Shown here one piece after another: positions 19,501 to 27,887 of a stretch of 64,000 nucleotides of DNA; within the stretch, counting starts at the first letter, position 1; every line of letters starts with the position of its first letter. Origin of the DNA: Streptococcus oralis (GTDB lineage Bacteria > Bacillota > Bacilli > Lactobacillales > Streptococcaceae). Where the stretch lies: assembly GCF_002386345.1 (NCBI RefSeq), contig NZ_CP023507.1, positions 558,001-622,000 of the forward strand, read 5' to 3'. The position numbers and the translations under genes are program-made. Under the pieces are notes generated by a model. The model made no database searches and was not told where the DNA came from. It worked only from the letters and a program-made list of their open reading frames with translations.

Positions 19501-22500
19501 GTTGGAACTTATAAGGTGGATAGTACAGGTCGCGTTACTTTCCAACCAGTTCCTGGCTACTCTGGACGTCCAACTGCAGAAACTGTTAAGCGTGTAGATA
19601 AGAACGGAACAGAAGTAACAGCTACCTATCAAGCGGATGTTAAGGCTGCAACTCCAACAGGGCAAGGAGCAGAGACTACTGGACTCCAGGGTCAAAAACA
19701 AGATAGCCACCTTACCTTTACTCCTGGTCAAGCAACTATCAATGGACAAAATGAGACTGTACCATTTGCACCAGAAGGTCCACAGTTTGTGGTTGATGGA
19801 CAAGTTCAACAAGGTAACAGCTTACCAGTACATGATGCTAGCGGTAAACTTCAAGGAACTTATACTGTTCAACCGAATGGGGATATTAGCTTCCAACCAG
19901 CACCTGATTTCTATGGAACGCCAACTCCTGCAACCCTCCGTGTGACAGATAAGAATGGTTCTACTGCCGAAGCAGTATATCAACCTACAGTGACTAAAGT
20001 CACTCCAACAAGTACAAATGATACATCAACTGGTCTGCAAGGACAGCCACAAAGTGGTAAGCCAACCTTTACAGCAGGCGATCCAGCTGTTCCACTGGAT
20101 GATACAAAACCAATGACTTTCGAAGATGGTCAGTCAACGAAGACCGTTCCGGGTGTAGGTGAATACAGCATCAATTCTGATGGTTCTATCACCTTTACGC
20201 CAGATAAGAAGTACGTTGGCACACCAGATCCAGTAATGGTTAAACGCGTGGATAAGAACGGTACAGAAGTCACTGCGACTTATACTCCAACAGTGACTAA
20301 GGTAACACCAACTTCAACAGACGCCACTTCAAATGGTATCCAAGGTCAACCGCAAAAAGGTACCCCAACCTTCACAGAAGGTAATCCATTGGTTCCAATT
20401 GATGATACGAAACCAATGACTTTCGAAGATGGACAGTCAACGAAAACAGTTCCAGGTGTAGGTGAATACAGCATCAATCCAGATGGCTCTATTACCTTTA
20501 CACCAGAAAAACAATATGTTGGCACACCAACTCCAGTCACAGTGAAACGTGTAGATAAGAACGGTACAGAGGTTACTGCGACATATACACCAACAGTGAC
20601 TAAGGTCACTCCTACAGGAACTGGCGCAACCAGCACAGGTATCCAAGGTCAACCGCAAAAAGGTACCCCAACCTTCACAGAAGGTAATCCATTGGTTCCA
20701 ATTGATGATACGAAACCAATGACTTTCGAAGATGGACAGTCAACGAAAACAGTTCCAGGTGTGGGTGAATACAGCATCAATCCAGATGGTTCTATCACCT
20801 TTACTCCAGAAAAACAATATGTTGGTACACCAACTCCAGTCACAGTCAAACGTGTAGATAAGAACGGTACAGAGGTTACTGCGACTTATACTCCAACAGT
20901 GACTAAGGTAACCCCAACTAGCACTAACGCAACCAGCACAGGTCCTCAAGGTGTTCCACAAACAGGTACCCCAACCTTCCAAGGTGGCGATCCACTGGTT
21001 CCAATTGATGAAACAGTAGAGCCAACTTTCGAAGATGGAAGCAAAGAGAAATCTATTCCAGGCCAAGGAACCTACACGATTGCACCAGACGGAACTGTAA
21101 CCTTCACTCCAGACAAGCAGTTTGTTGGGAACCCAGATCCAGTTACAGTGAAACGTGTGGATAAGAATGGCACTCCAGTTACTGCGACCTACAGTCCAGA
21201 GTTTACTAAGGTGACTCCTACAGGAACCGGTGCAACCAGCACAGGTCCTCAAGGTGTCCCACAAACTGGTACTCCAACTTTCCAAGGTGGCGATCCACTG
21301 GTTCCAATTGATGAAACAGTAGAGCCAACCTTCGAAGATGGAAGCAAAGAGAAATCTATTCCAGGCCAAGGAACTTACACGATTGCACCAGACGGAACTG
21401 TAACCTTCACACCAGACAAGCAGTTTGTTGGAAACCCAGATCCAGTTACAGTCAAACGTGTAGATAAGAATGGCACCCCAGTTACTGCGACATACAGCCC
21501 AGAGTTTACTAAGGTAACTCCGACTGGTTCAGGTGATAAGACAGAGGGTCTGCAAGGTCAGGTCCAAGAAGGTAAAGTGACCTTCACTCCAGGTCATGAC
21601 TCAGTTCCATTCCCAGCTGATTCAACTCCACTATTTGACAATGGTACAACTGTGAAAGAAGTACCAAATGTTGGTAAATTCGAAGTGGATGCAGACGGTA
21701 AGGTGACCTTCACTCCTGATAAACAGTTCAAGGGTGAAACACCAGAGCTTGAATTGACTCGTGTGGATGCCAACGGAACTCCTGTTACTGTCAAGTACCA
21801 AGCGGTAGTGAAAGAAGTAACACCAACTTCAACAGACGCCACTTCAAATGGTATCCAAGGTCAACCGCAAAAAGGTACCCCAACCTTCACAGAAGGTAAT
21901 CCATTGGTTCCAATTGATGATACGAAACCAATGACTTTCGAAGATGGACAGTCAACGAAAACAGTTCCAGGTGTAGGTGAATACAGCATCAATCCAGATG
22001 GCTCTATTACTTTTACACCAGAAAAACAATATGTTGGCACACCAACTCCAGTCACAGTGAAACGTGTAGATAAGAACGGTACAGAGGTTACTGCGACATA
22101 TACACCAACCGTGACTAAGGTCACTCCTACAGGAACTGGCGCAACCAGCACAGGTCCTCAGGGTGTTCCACAAACGGGTACTCCAACGTTTGCTGGTGGT
22201 GATCCACTGGTTCCAATTGATGAAACAGTTGAGCCAACTTTCGAAGATGGAAGCAAAGAGAAATCTATTCCAGGTCAAGGAACTTACACAATTGCGCCAG
22301 ATGGAACTGTAACTTTCACTCCAGACAAACAGTTTGTTGGAAACCCAGATCCAGTCACAGTCAAACGTGTTGATAAGAATGGCACTCCAGTTACTGCGAC
22401 CTACAGTCCAGAGTTTACGAAAGTGACCCCAACAGGAACAGGTGATAAGACAGAAGGACTTCAAGGTCAAGTCCAAGAAGGTAAAGTGACCTTCACTCCA

Positions 22501-25287
22501 GGCCATGACTCAGTTCCATTCCCAGCTGATTCAACTCCACTATTTGACAATGGTACAACTGTGAAAGAAGTGCCAAATGTTGGTAAGTTCGAAGTGGATG
22601 CAGACGGTAAGGTGACCTTCACTCCTGATAAACAATTCAAGGGTGAAACACCAGAGCTTGAATTGACTCGTGTGGATGCCAATGGCACTCCTGTTACAGT
22701 CAAGTACCAAGCAGTGGTGAAAGAAGTAACACCTACAGGAACCGGCGCAACTAGCACAGGCCCTCAAGGTGTTCCACAAACGGGCACTCCAACCTTCCAA
22801 GGCGGTAATCCACTGGTTCCAATCGATGAAACAGTAGAGCCAACCTTCGAAGATGGAAGCAAAGAGAAATCTATTCCAGGTCAAGGAACTTACACGATTG
22901 CACCAGATGGAACTGTAACTTTCACTCCAGACAAACAGTTTGTTGGAAACCCAGATCCAGTTACAGTGAAACGTGTGGATAAGAATGGCACTCCAGTTAC
23001 TGCGACTTACAGCCCAGAGTTTACGAAAGTGACCCCAACAGGAACTGGCGCAACGAGCACAGGTCCTCAAGGACTTCCACAAACTGGTACTCCAACCTTC
23101 CAAGGTGGTGATCCACTGGTTCCAATCGATGAAACAGTAGAGCCAACTTTCGAAGATGGAAGCAAAGAGAAATCTATTCCAGGTCAAGGAACTTACACGA
23201 TTGCACCAGACGGTACAGTGACCTTCACTCCAGATAAACAGTTTGTTGGAAACCCAGATCCAGTTACAGTCAAACGTGTAGATAAGAACGGCACCCCAGT
23301 CACTGCGACCTACAGTCCAGAGTTTACTAAGGTGACTCCTACAGGAACCGGTGCAACCAGCACAGGTCCTCAAGGTGTCCCACAAACTGGTACTCCAACT
23401 TTCCAAGGTGGCGATCCACTGGTTCCAATTGATGAAACAGTAGAGCCAACTTTCGAAGATGGAAGCAAAGAGAAATCTATTCCAGGCCAAGGAACTTACA
23501 CGATTGCACCAGACGGAACTGTAACCTTCACACCAGACAAGCAGTTTGTTGGAAACCCAGATCCAGTTACAGTCAAACGTGTAGATAAGAATGGCACCCC
23601 AGTTACTGCGACATACAGCCCAGAGTTTACTAAGGTAACTCCGACTGGTTCAGGTGATAAGACAGAGGGTCTGCAAGGTCAGGTCCAAGAAGGTAAAGTG
23701 ACCTTCACTCCAGGTCATGACTCAGTTCCATTCCCAGCTGATTCAACTCCACTATTTGACAATGGTACAACTGTGAAAGAAGTACCAAATGTTGGTAAAT
23801 TCGAAGTGGATGCAGACGGTAAGGTGACCTTCACTCCTGATAAACAGTTCAAGGGTGAAACACCAGAGCTTGAATTGACTCGTGTGGATGCCAACGGAAC
23901 TCCTGTTACTGTCAAGTACCAAGCGGTTGTGAAAGAAGTAGTTCCAACCAGCACTAACGCAACGAGCACAGGTCCTCAAGGTGTCCCTCAAACAGGCACC
24001 CCAACTTTCCAAGGTGGTGATCCACTGGTTCCAATCGATGAAACAGTAGAGCCAACCTTCGAAGATGGAAGCAAAGGGAAAGCTATTCCAGGTCAAGGAA
24101 CTTACACGATTGCACCAGACGGTACAGTGACCTTCACTCCAGACAAGCAGTTTGTTGGAAACCCAGATCCAGTTACAGTGAAACGTGTGGATAAGAATGG
24201 CACTCCAGTTACTGCGACCTACAGTCCAGAGTTTACTAAGGTGACTCCAACTGGTAAAGATACTTCTTCAGTTAATATTAAGGGTCTTGTTCAAACAGGT
24301 ACGCCAACATTTGAAGGTGGTAATCCGCTTGTTCCAATCGATGAAACTGTGGCGGCGACATTTGAAGATGGATCAACTGAAAAAGTGATTCCAGGTGAAG
24401 GGACTTATGCAATCTCACCAGATGGCATCGTCACCTTCACTCCAGAAGCTAATTTTGTAGGAAAAGGAACAGGCGTAACGATTGTCCGCAAGGATAAGAA
24501 TGGTACTCCAGTTACTGCAAGCTATCGCCCAACAGTTGTGGATCCATCTACTGGTCATGATACGGCTTCTACAGGAGCAAAAGGCCAACCACAAGTGGCA
24601 ACATCAGTGTTTGAAGGGCATATCGATCCGACTGTACCACCAACCTTTGAGGATGGTAGCACGACTATGGTTGTTCCGGGTGAAGGAAGCTATACAATTG
24701 ATAAAGATGGTAAGATTACCTTTACTCCAGAACCAGACTTTGTTGGGACAGCTAAAGGATTGGTTGTGAAACGTTTGGATATGTATGGAAATGTAGTTAC
24801 TGCTCATTACACACCAACTGTCCTTGGACAAACACAAGTGAGTGATGCGACATCAGAAGGTCTTAAAGGTCAAACTCAGACTGGTAAACCAAACTTTACA
24901 GGTGATGTCGATCTGACAGTTCCGCCAACCTTTGAAGATGGAACAACTGAAAAAGTCGTTCCAGGTGAAGGAACTTATGTAATCTCACCAGATGGCACCG
25001 TCACCTTTACCCCTGAGGCAGACTTTGTAGGACAAGCCAAAGGTGTGAAAGTGATCCGTAAAGACCGTAATGGAAATATCATTTCAGGATTCTATATTCC
25101 AACAGTAGTAGAACTTCCTGTGATTGAAAATCCAGAACAACAAGGTATTACAGAAGAAAGAACTACTAAAACTCTTCCAAATACGGGTTCTGAGGAGACA
25201 TCTCACTTGACAGCTGGTCTATTGGCTGCTTTATCAGGTATGGGATTAATTTCTCTAGCTCAAAGAAAAAAATCTGAGGAAGAATAA
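16600..25287 (+). CDS. cshA: CshA-type giant fibrillar adhesin, LPXTG-anchored
   Basis: The product is 2895 aa. The signal peptide has a YSIRK-like motif (R-K-F-S-I-R-K-L-N-V-G-V at 11-22) and cleaves after V-S-A near residue 41. Residues 42-185 are a Ser/Thr/Pro/Glu-rich disordered stretch ending in R-S-R-R-A-R-R; 190-670 is the globular non-repetitive domain with a G-E-V-E-D motif near 656. From about 677 to 2837 run 21 CshA-type fibril repeats of about 101 aa (recurring core F-T-P-D-K-x-(F/Y)-x-G, then V-K-R-V-D-K-N-G-T). LPNTG lies near 2858, with a QRKKSEEE tail. In S. gordonii CshA forms surface fibrils and binds fibronectin and partner bacteria. Repeats 5 to 18 are each exactly 303 bp. 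This copy is longer than the roughly 2500-aa CshA I recall. Confidence 0.88.
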   Translation: MGKELFNPHLRKFSIRKLNVGVCSVLLSTLVLLGVTSQVSADETSASGVQNEISRTDLAEPSATSTAPANSETSPKPATTLVASATEAPQSAENSKPANSASESIEKPKNEQPVVSESPQPSVEKPVAPTEMKPAESANSASTEASSETVSASRAVEQPVETREATQPTRSRRARRDATPTGLRDGDPNNTIEKPTLADSEKKRPADLVKQINWLDFGDSQAFKGLDTDGSLKVGSVYEKEISPGYVVKLTVTELKPFHSTEIYRDRVAGTSYENSYDPDAKNTWFRYVPADYNRQVKEGDSARPKIIGAPMNQWTSLREQGIDTNGRRTQLQVPKNGASYGVKFKVEATYLNKPVKATVVMADGEEANPGEYAIFTTNGKGWEHLAEWKRVSPQGKVITDTYAPMNPNRLGQYIGDNATIPTIDWTKFTNPDQRTGGLGSQVFGPNTSKDHTVPIVMTREASEVGIYIASSGQQAAMIGFMVVDTGDAPESYGNAVHTISGYNAATGAQNPQPYLGRKPADIDTTSGNDWTHDDSTDHADEGIDQLLPADLVGKTHELFQADRLRDGDYSLRFHASANGNEKAYVRAWIDFNNNGKFDENEASDFTEVTNEGDYTVTFRNHPPMNDDNVKKLGMRVRIALNQGDIEKPTGTAFSGEVEDLQVNLTYPPKGEKKETKGLRDQQQQTSLAFTPRGYSKEDENARTTIDTNKAPVVLDNNGRELTADAEGWYTTAEGRYKVTPNGDNVDVVFVPKAGYVGTTSGINIRRFDSNGASTEWTAKNNSEPVVNQPLNSMDARYVPTVVDFTEHRSTDAQGLPQVKDILFTDGNPANTPVQPSASNPATFLDGNGEPISGTSIPATSGGKEVGTFNLDPTTGRVTFTPNKSFVGTVDPIKLKVNDASGNDHFATYQPTVTRVVPTSQNASSEGIQGAEQSGNLVFTPGDNRIPIDESIAPTFDNGQPTKEVPGVGTYKVDSTGRVTFQPVPGYSGRPTAETVKRVDKNGTEVTATYQADVKAATPTGQGAETTGLQGQKQDSHLTFTPGQATINGQNETVPFAPEGPQFVVDGQVQQGNSLPVHDASGKLQGTYTVQPNGDISFQPAPDFYGTPTPATLRVTDKNGSTAEAVYQPTVTKVTPTSTNDTSTGLQGQPQSGKPTFTAGDPAVPLDDTKPMTFEDGQSTKTVPGVGEYSINSDGSITFTPDKKYVGTPDPVMVKRVDKNGTEVTATYTPTVTKVTPTSTDATSNGIQGQPQKGTPTFTEGNPLVPIDDTKPMTFEDGQSTKTVPGVGEYSINPDGSITFTPEKQYVGTPTPVTVKRVDKNGTEVTATYTPTVTKVTPTGTGATSTGIQGQPQKGTPTFTEGNPLVPIDDTKPMTFEDGQSTKTVPGVGEYSINPDGSITFTPEKQYVGTPTPVTVKRVDKNGTEVTATYTPTVTKVTPTSTNATSTGPQGVPQTGTPTFQGGDPLVPIDETVEPTFEDGSKEKSIPGQGTYTIAPDGTVTFTPDKQFVGNPDPVTVKRVDKNGTPVTATYSPEFTKVTPTGTGATSTGPQGVPQTGTPTFQGGDPLVPIDETVEPTFEDGSKEKSIPGQGTYTIAPDGTVTFTPDKQFVGNPDPVTVKRVDKNGTPVTATYSPEFTKVTPTGSGDKTEGLQGQVQEGKVTFTPGHDSVPFPADSTPLFDNGTTVKEVPNVGKFEVDADGKVTFTPDKQFKGETPELELTRVDANGTPVTVKYQAVVKEVTPTSTDATSNGIQGQPQKGTPTFTEGNPLVPIDDTKPMTFEDGQSTKTVPGVGEYSINPDGSITFTPEKQYVGTPTPVTVKRVDKNGTEVTATYTPTVTKVTPTGTGATSTGPQGVPQTGTPTFAGGDPLVPIDETVEPTFEDGSKEKSIPGQGTYTIAPDGTVTFTPDKQFVGNPDPVTVKRVDKNGTPVTATYSPEFTKVTPTGTGDKTEGLQGQVQEGKVTFTPGHDSVPFPADSTPLFDNGTTVKEVPNVGKFEVDADGKVTFTPDKQFKGETPELELTRVDANGTPVTVKYQAVVKEVTPTGTGATSTGPQGVPQTGTPTFQGGNPLVPIDETVEPTFEDGSKEKSIPGQGTYTIAPDGTVTFTPDKQFVGNPDPVTVKRVDKNGTPVTATYSPEFTKVTPTGTGATSTGPQGLPQTGTPTFQGGDPLVPIDETVEPTFEDGSKEKSIPGQGTYTIAPDGTVTFTPDKQFVGNPDPVTVKRVDKNGTPVTATYSPEFTKVTPTGTGATSTGPQGVPQTGTPTFQGGDPLVPIDETVEPTFEDGSKEKSIPGQGTYTIAPDGTVTFTPDKQFVGNPDPVTVKRVDKNGTPVTATYSPEFTKVTPTGSGDKTEGLQGQVQEGKVTFTPGHDSVPFPADSTPLFDNGTTVKEVPNVGKFEVDADGKVTFTPDKQFKGETPELELTRVDANGTPVTVKYQAVVKEVVPTSTNATSTGPQGVPQTGTPTFQGGDPLVPIDETVEPTFEDGSKGKAIPGQGTYTIAPDGTVTFTPDKQFVGNPDPVTVKRVDKNGTPVTATYSPEFTKVTPTGKDTSSVNIKGLVQTGTPTFEGGNPLVPIDETVAATFEDGSTEKVIPGEGTYAISPDGIVTFTPEANFVGKGTGVTIVRKDKNGTPVTASYRPTVVDPSTGHDTASTGAKGQPQVATSVFEGHIDPTVPPTFEDGSTTMVVPGEGSYTIDKDGKITFTPEPDFVGTAKGLVVKRLDMYGNVVTAHYTPTVLGQTQVSDATSEGLKGQTQTGKPNFTGDVDLTVPPTFEDGTTEKVVPGEGTYVISPDGTVTFTPEADFVGQAKGVKVIRKDRNGNIISGFYIPTVVELPVIENPEQQGITEERTTKTLPNTGSEETSHLTAGLLAALSGMGLISLAQRKKSEEE
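20032..24273 (+). repeat. Fourteen exactly 303-bp tandem repeats inside the cshA-like gene
   Basis: Units begin near 20032, 20335, 20638, 20941 and so on to 24274, a spacing of exactly 303 bp for 14 units with no indels. At least three subtypes alternate: G-I-Q-G-Q-P-Q-K (20335, 20638, 21850), G-P-Q-G-V-P-Q-T (20941, 21244, 22153, 22759, 23365, 23971, with a G-L-P-Q variant at 23062) and G-L-Q-G-Q-V-Q-E (21547, 22456, 23668). Longer more diverged repeats flank them (18630-20031 and 24274-25110). Confidence 0.9.
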
Positions 25288-25376
25288 TTAGTGGTGAAAG
25301 TCATCTAGTAAGTTGTTTTAGATACTTGATTGAAATGATTACATTCATTGCTATCTAAGAAGATGTCAGTCTAACA

Positions 25377-25407
25377 GAAAGAGAGAACCAATTGGTTCTC
25401 TCTTTTT
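25377..25407 (+). terminator. Terminator of the cshA-like gene
   Basis: AAAGAGAGAACC / GGTTCTCTCTTT perfect stem with AATT loop and T-run, about 90 nt after the stop. The stretch 25288-25376 shows nothing else. Confidence 0.92.
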
Positions 25408-25446
25408 GGTAATTGATTTGAAAATCGTCTAATTATTTTGCCTCAA

Positions 25447-25476
25447 TTGTTCACTATCCTGCTAAAGTGGTATAAT
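25447..25476 (+). promoter_or_regulatory. Promoter upstream of the pseudogene fragment and pepE-like gene
   Basis: TTGTTC (25447-25452), 18 bp, extended -10 TGGTATAAT (TATAAT 25471-25476). Confidence 0.55.
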
Positions 25477-25478
25477 AA

Positions 25479-25754
25479 AGTTATTCAGAGGGGGCTCGAA
25501 GTTTTGATTTAATCACAGCCTTTCAAACTCATTTTCATTGGCAGGACCTAGAGGCTTCTTTTATGGAACTTTGAAGGATACTCAAATCAGACGGGATACT
25601 CTTACTAGCTTGTGAGTATAACAAGTTATCTTACTTTTTACCAGAGGTGCAAAGCGAAGAAGTATTTAGACGATTCTTATTGTTAATAGGGTTTGAGCTC
25701 GTAACTAGTCAAAGAAAGGAATCGTGGCTTCTTTATAAAATTGTTAAACATTAA
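25479..25754 (+). pseudogene. Remnant of a class I methyltransferase C-terminal half
   Basis: Reading in frame from 25479 gives 91 codons with one internal TGA (25572-25574) and a TAA at 25752. The fragment contains F-D-L-I-T-A-F-Q-T-H-F-H-W before the stop and R-I-L-K-S-D-G-I-L-L-L-A-C-E-Y-N after it. This is the motif II to motif III layout of SAM-dependent methyltransferases, in which F-D-L-x-T-A-x-Q is followed by an x-x-R-x-L-K-x-G-G turn. The N-terminal SAM-binding half is absent: upstream lie a promoter and a terminator. It is a truncated, nonsense-interrupted relic, no longer able to encode an enzyme. Confidence 0.7.
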
Positions 25755-25767
25755 TGGAGGGACAGTC

Positions 25768-26391
25768 ATGAAACAATTATTTTTATGTTCATACTTTGCT
25801 GGAGTCAAAAAGCTTTTTAGCGATTATGCAAAGGAAAAGAATCTAGAAAACAAGGTTTTATTTATTCCTACCGCTGGGAACAAAGAGGATTATACTGCCT
25901 ATATCGATGAGGCTCAGCAAACATTCAAAGATTTAGGATTTGAGATAGAGGTTCTAGATATTGCTTCTTGTGATCGAGAAACTGCACAGGCAAAGATTTT
26001 CCAAAGCAAGATTCTTTATATCTCTGGTGGGAATACCTTTTATTTATTACAAGAATTAAAGAAAAAGCAACTCCTATCTCTTATCAAAGAACAAATAAGA
26101 GATGGGCTGATCTATGTGGGAGAATCAGCAGGGGCTATCATTACCGCCAAGGATGTTGACTACAATAAGCTCATGGATGACAAGACGGTAGCGAAAGAGT
26201 TATCGGATACAACGGGATTGAATGAAGTGGAGTTTTACATCCTTCCACATTATGGTGAGGAGCCTTTTACTGATAGTAGCAAGAAGACCTTTGAAACCTA
26301 TAAAAATCAGCTCGACTTAATGCGAATGAACAATTCACAAGCTGTTATTGTAAATGATAAAGAAATAAAAGTTGTTTCTGAACAGGATTAA
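25768..26391 (+). CDS. peptidase E-like protein (S51 family, class I glutamine amidotransferase fold)
   Basis: The product is 207 aa. ATG 25768 follows GGAGG (25756-25760); an in-frame TTG at 25741 is ignored. The nucleophile elbow V-G-E-S-A-G-A-I puts the catalytic Ser at residue 120, and S-G-G-N-T-F-Y-L-L lies upstream; both are peptidase S51 features. Family members cleave after N-terminal Asp (PepE) or process cyanophycin. The substrate here is not determined; streptococcal relatives are usually annotated as Type 1 glutamine amidotransferase-like proteins. The methyltransferase relic occupies its leader, so the promoter at 25447 probably serves it. Confidence 0.82.
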   Translation: MKQLFLCSYFAGVKKLFSDYAKEKNLENKVLFIPTAGNKEDYTAYIDEAQQTFKDLGFEIEVLDIASCDRETAQAKIFQSKILYISGGNTFYLLQELKKKQLLSLIKEQIRDGLIYVGESAGAIITAKDVDYNKLMDDKTVAKELSDTTGLNEVEFYILPHYGEEPFTDSSKKTFETYKNQLDLMRMNNSQAVIVNDKEIKVVSEQD

Positions 26392-26484
26392 AATAATTTT
26401 TTTCGCTATTATGACATCTATTCTAATACGTTGTCCCTTTTAAAAAGAAAAGGGAAGATAATATAAGTTTATGTCAGTTTTCCC

Positions 26485-26513
26485 TTGACAAATATTCATT
26501 TTGCGTGTAAAAT
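26485..26513 (+). promoter_or_regulatory. rpsU promoter
   Basis: TTGACA (26485-26490), 17 bp, TAAAAT (26508-26513), 35 nt before the start codon. Confidence 0.85.
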
Positions 26514-26547
26514 GGAATAGATCTTGAACTTGAAGGGAGTGAAAAAA

Positions 26548-26724
26548 ATGTCTAAAACAGTAGTACGTAAGAATGAATCTCTTGACGATGCACTTCGTCG
26601 TTTCAAACGTGCGGTTACTAAAGCTGGTACTCTTCAAGAAACACGCAAACGTGAATTCTATGAAAAACCTTCTGTAAAACGTAAACGTAAATCAGAAGCA
26701 GCTCGTAAACGTAAAAAATTCTAA
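26548..26724 (+). CDS. rpsU: Ribosomal protein bS21
   Basis: The product is 58 aa, very basic. ATG 26548 follows AAGGGAGTG; the longer frame from 26524 lacks a binding site. The start [20 protein letters not shown] is the bS21 signature and the tail is a run of K and R that contacts 16S rRNA near the anti-Shine-Dalgarno. Own promoter and terminator. Confidence 0.97.
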
Positions 26725-26735
26725 TTTGAAATGAA

Positions 26736-26763
26736 AGGCTAGACTTGTCTAGTCTTTTTTTGC
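26736..26763 (+). terminator. rpsU terminator
   Basis: GGCTAGAC / GTCTAGTC stem, TT loop, followed by seven T. Confidence 0.92.
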
Positions 26764-26788
26764 ATAGTATTTAGAGGAACAAATTCTT

Positions 26789-27751
26789 ATGAAAGAGTAT
26801 ATAAAAGAATATCAAAAGATGCGTGAAAATCACTTGGAAGATTGGGGTTATTGTGCTGATCCGATAGATTGGAAGGAATTTGAAGAGTCAAACCAAAGAA
26901 TTTTTGAAAAGTATTTAACCGATTCAAAAGTATTGTCTGACAAGGTTTTAAGGGTTAAATTGTACAGTAGCTTATTGCTAGATGATATTAAATATTTTGC
27001 TTATTATGCTGCGTTTTTAGGTGGGGATTATACACAGTTAAACAATGCGCTATGGCAAACAGGAAGAACCGAGCTGCTGAGAGGCGGTTTGTTGGCAAGT
27101 GGAACCATTTATACAGATGGAATTTTGAAAGGCTTGATTACCTCTTTTGCTTGTAACGATTTTTCAGTCATTCCATCATTCATCCCCAAAGATTTACCCT
27201 TGTTGAAAGGAACCTATTATCCAGAAAATGTGATGAATCTTTTATACGCTCTTTATTATCAAGATGAAGAAAGATTATCCGAGTCTCTCTTGCGTGCACA
27301 ACAGTTTTTAGAGAAGAAAAAACGAACTGGTATGGAAGAATTTTCTGTTCGGTATTTTATAAGTTTAGCAAGAAAAGATGCAGTTGCATTAAGTGAGTCC
27401 TTACAAAACTTATGTCAAGCTTATCAGAGGCGAGGTTACCCCTATGAAAAGATTGATAAGTGCTTTGCGGATGAGATTCATGGTCTATATCGTTTGGTAC
27501 GATTTTTTGACCATTCCTTGTTCGAAGAAGTCAGTATGCCATCTCATAAGACTTTTTTGAAGGAGTTTGAAGAATGGCAAGTCCAAAATCAGTTCCCAAA
27601 AGGTCAACAGTTCTATACCTATCCTCAAGATATGGCTGATGCAAATAGAATATTAACAAAAGGTCTTCCAAGGATTTACTTAGCAAAATCTGGAAGGGAT
27701 TTGGTGATAGATGTTGACCGATTTGCAGTAGATTTGTCTCGGTTAATTTGA
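26789..27751 (+). CDS. Imm49-like protein (putative orphan immunity factor) or unknown
   Basis: The product is 320 aa, soluble and predicted all-helical, rich in aromatic residues, with no signal peptide. A GAGG sits about 12 nt before ATG 26789. The central part ([10 protein letters not shown] then a repeated helix with the A-L-Y-Y-Q-D-E-E pattern, and Y-F-I-S-L-A-R-K-D) resembles the Imm49 family found in polymorphic-toxin immunity clusters. The match is from memory and weak. No toxin, secretion or WXG100 gene lies beside it; neighbours are rpsU and hprK. It could equally be an uncharacterised streptococcal protein. Confidence 0.5.
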   Translation: MKEYIKEYQKMRENHLEDWGYCADPIDWKEFEESNQRIFEKYLTDSKVLSDKVLRVKLYSSLLLDDIKYFAYYAAFLGGDYTQLNNALWQTGRTELLRGGLLASGTIYTDGILKGLITSFACNDFSVIPSFIPKDLPLLKGTYYPENVMNLLYALYYQDEERLSESLLRAQQFLEKKKRTGMEEFSVRYFISLARKDAVALSESLQNLCQAYQRRGYPYEKIDKCFADEIHGLYRLVRFFDHSLFEEVSMPSHKTFLKEFEEWQVQNQFPKGQQFYTYPQDMADANRILTKGLPRIYLAKSGRDLVIDVDRFAVDLSRLI

Positions 27752-27850
27752 AGGAGTACGAAAAGACTTCCTAGCCAAATCTTTCCCCAAGAAACATCAA
27801 ATAAATACTGTAAATCCTGCAAAAAAAGGAAACTTCCAACTACAATCTGA

Positions 27851-27856
27851 TATAAT
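27851..27856 (+). promoter_or_regulatory. hprK operon -10 box
   Basis: Extended -10 TGATATAAT (TATAAT 27851-27856), 31 nt before the hprK start; no convincing -35. The stretch 27752-27850 holds nothing else that I can name. Confidence 0.6.
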
Positions 27857-27887
27857 AGTAGGGAGAACTCGATTGAAGGAGGAAATT

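Noticed and set aside
22540..23490. Long antisense open frames (up to about 316 codons) opposite the cshA repeats
   Set aside because: They repeat with the 303-bp unit, lack start signals and arise from the codon pattern of the repeats on the plus strand.
20032..24273. Regular repeat array that could be taken for a CRISPR or satellite
   Set aside because: The unit is 303 bp, multiple of three, in one frame of a long coding sequence with fibril-repeat protein motifs; no spacer/repeat structure.
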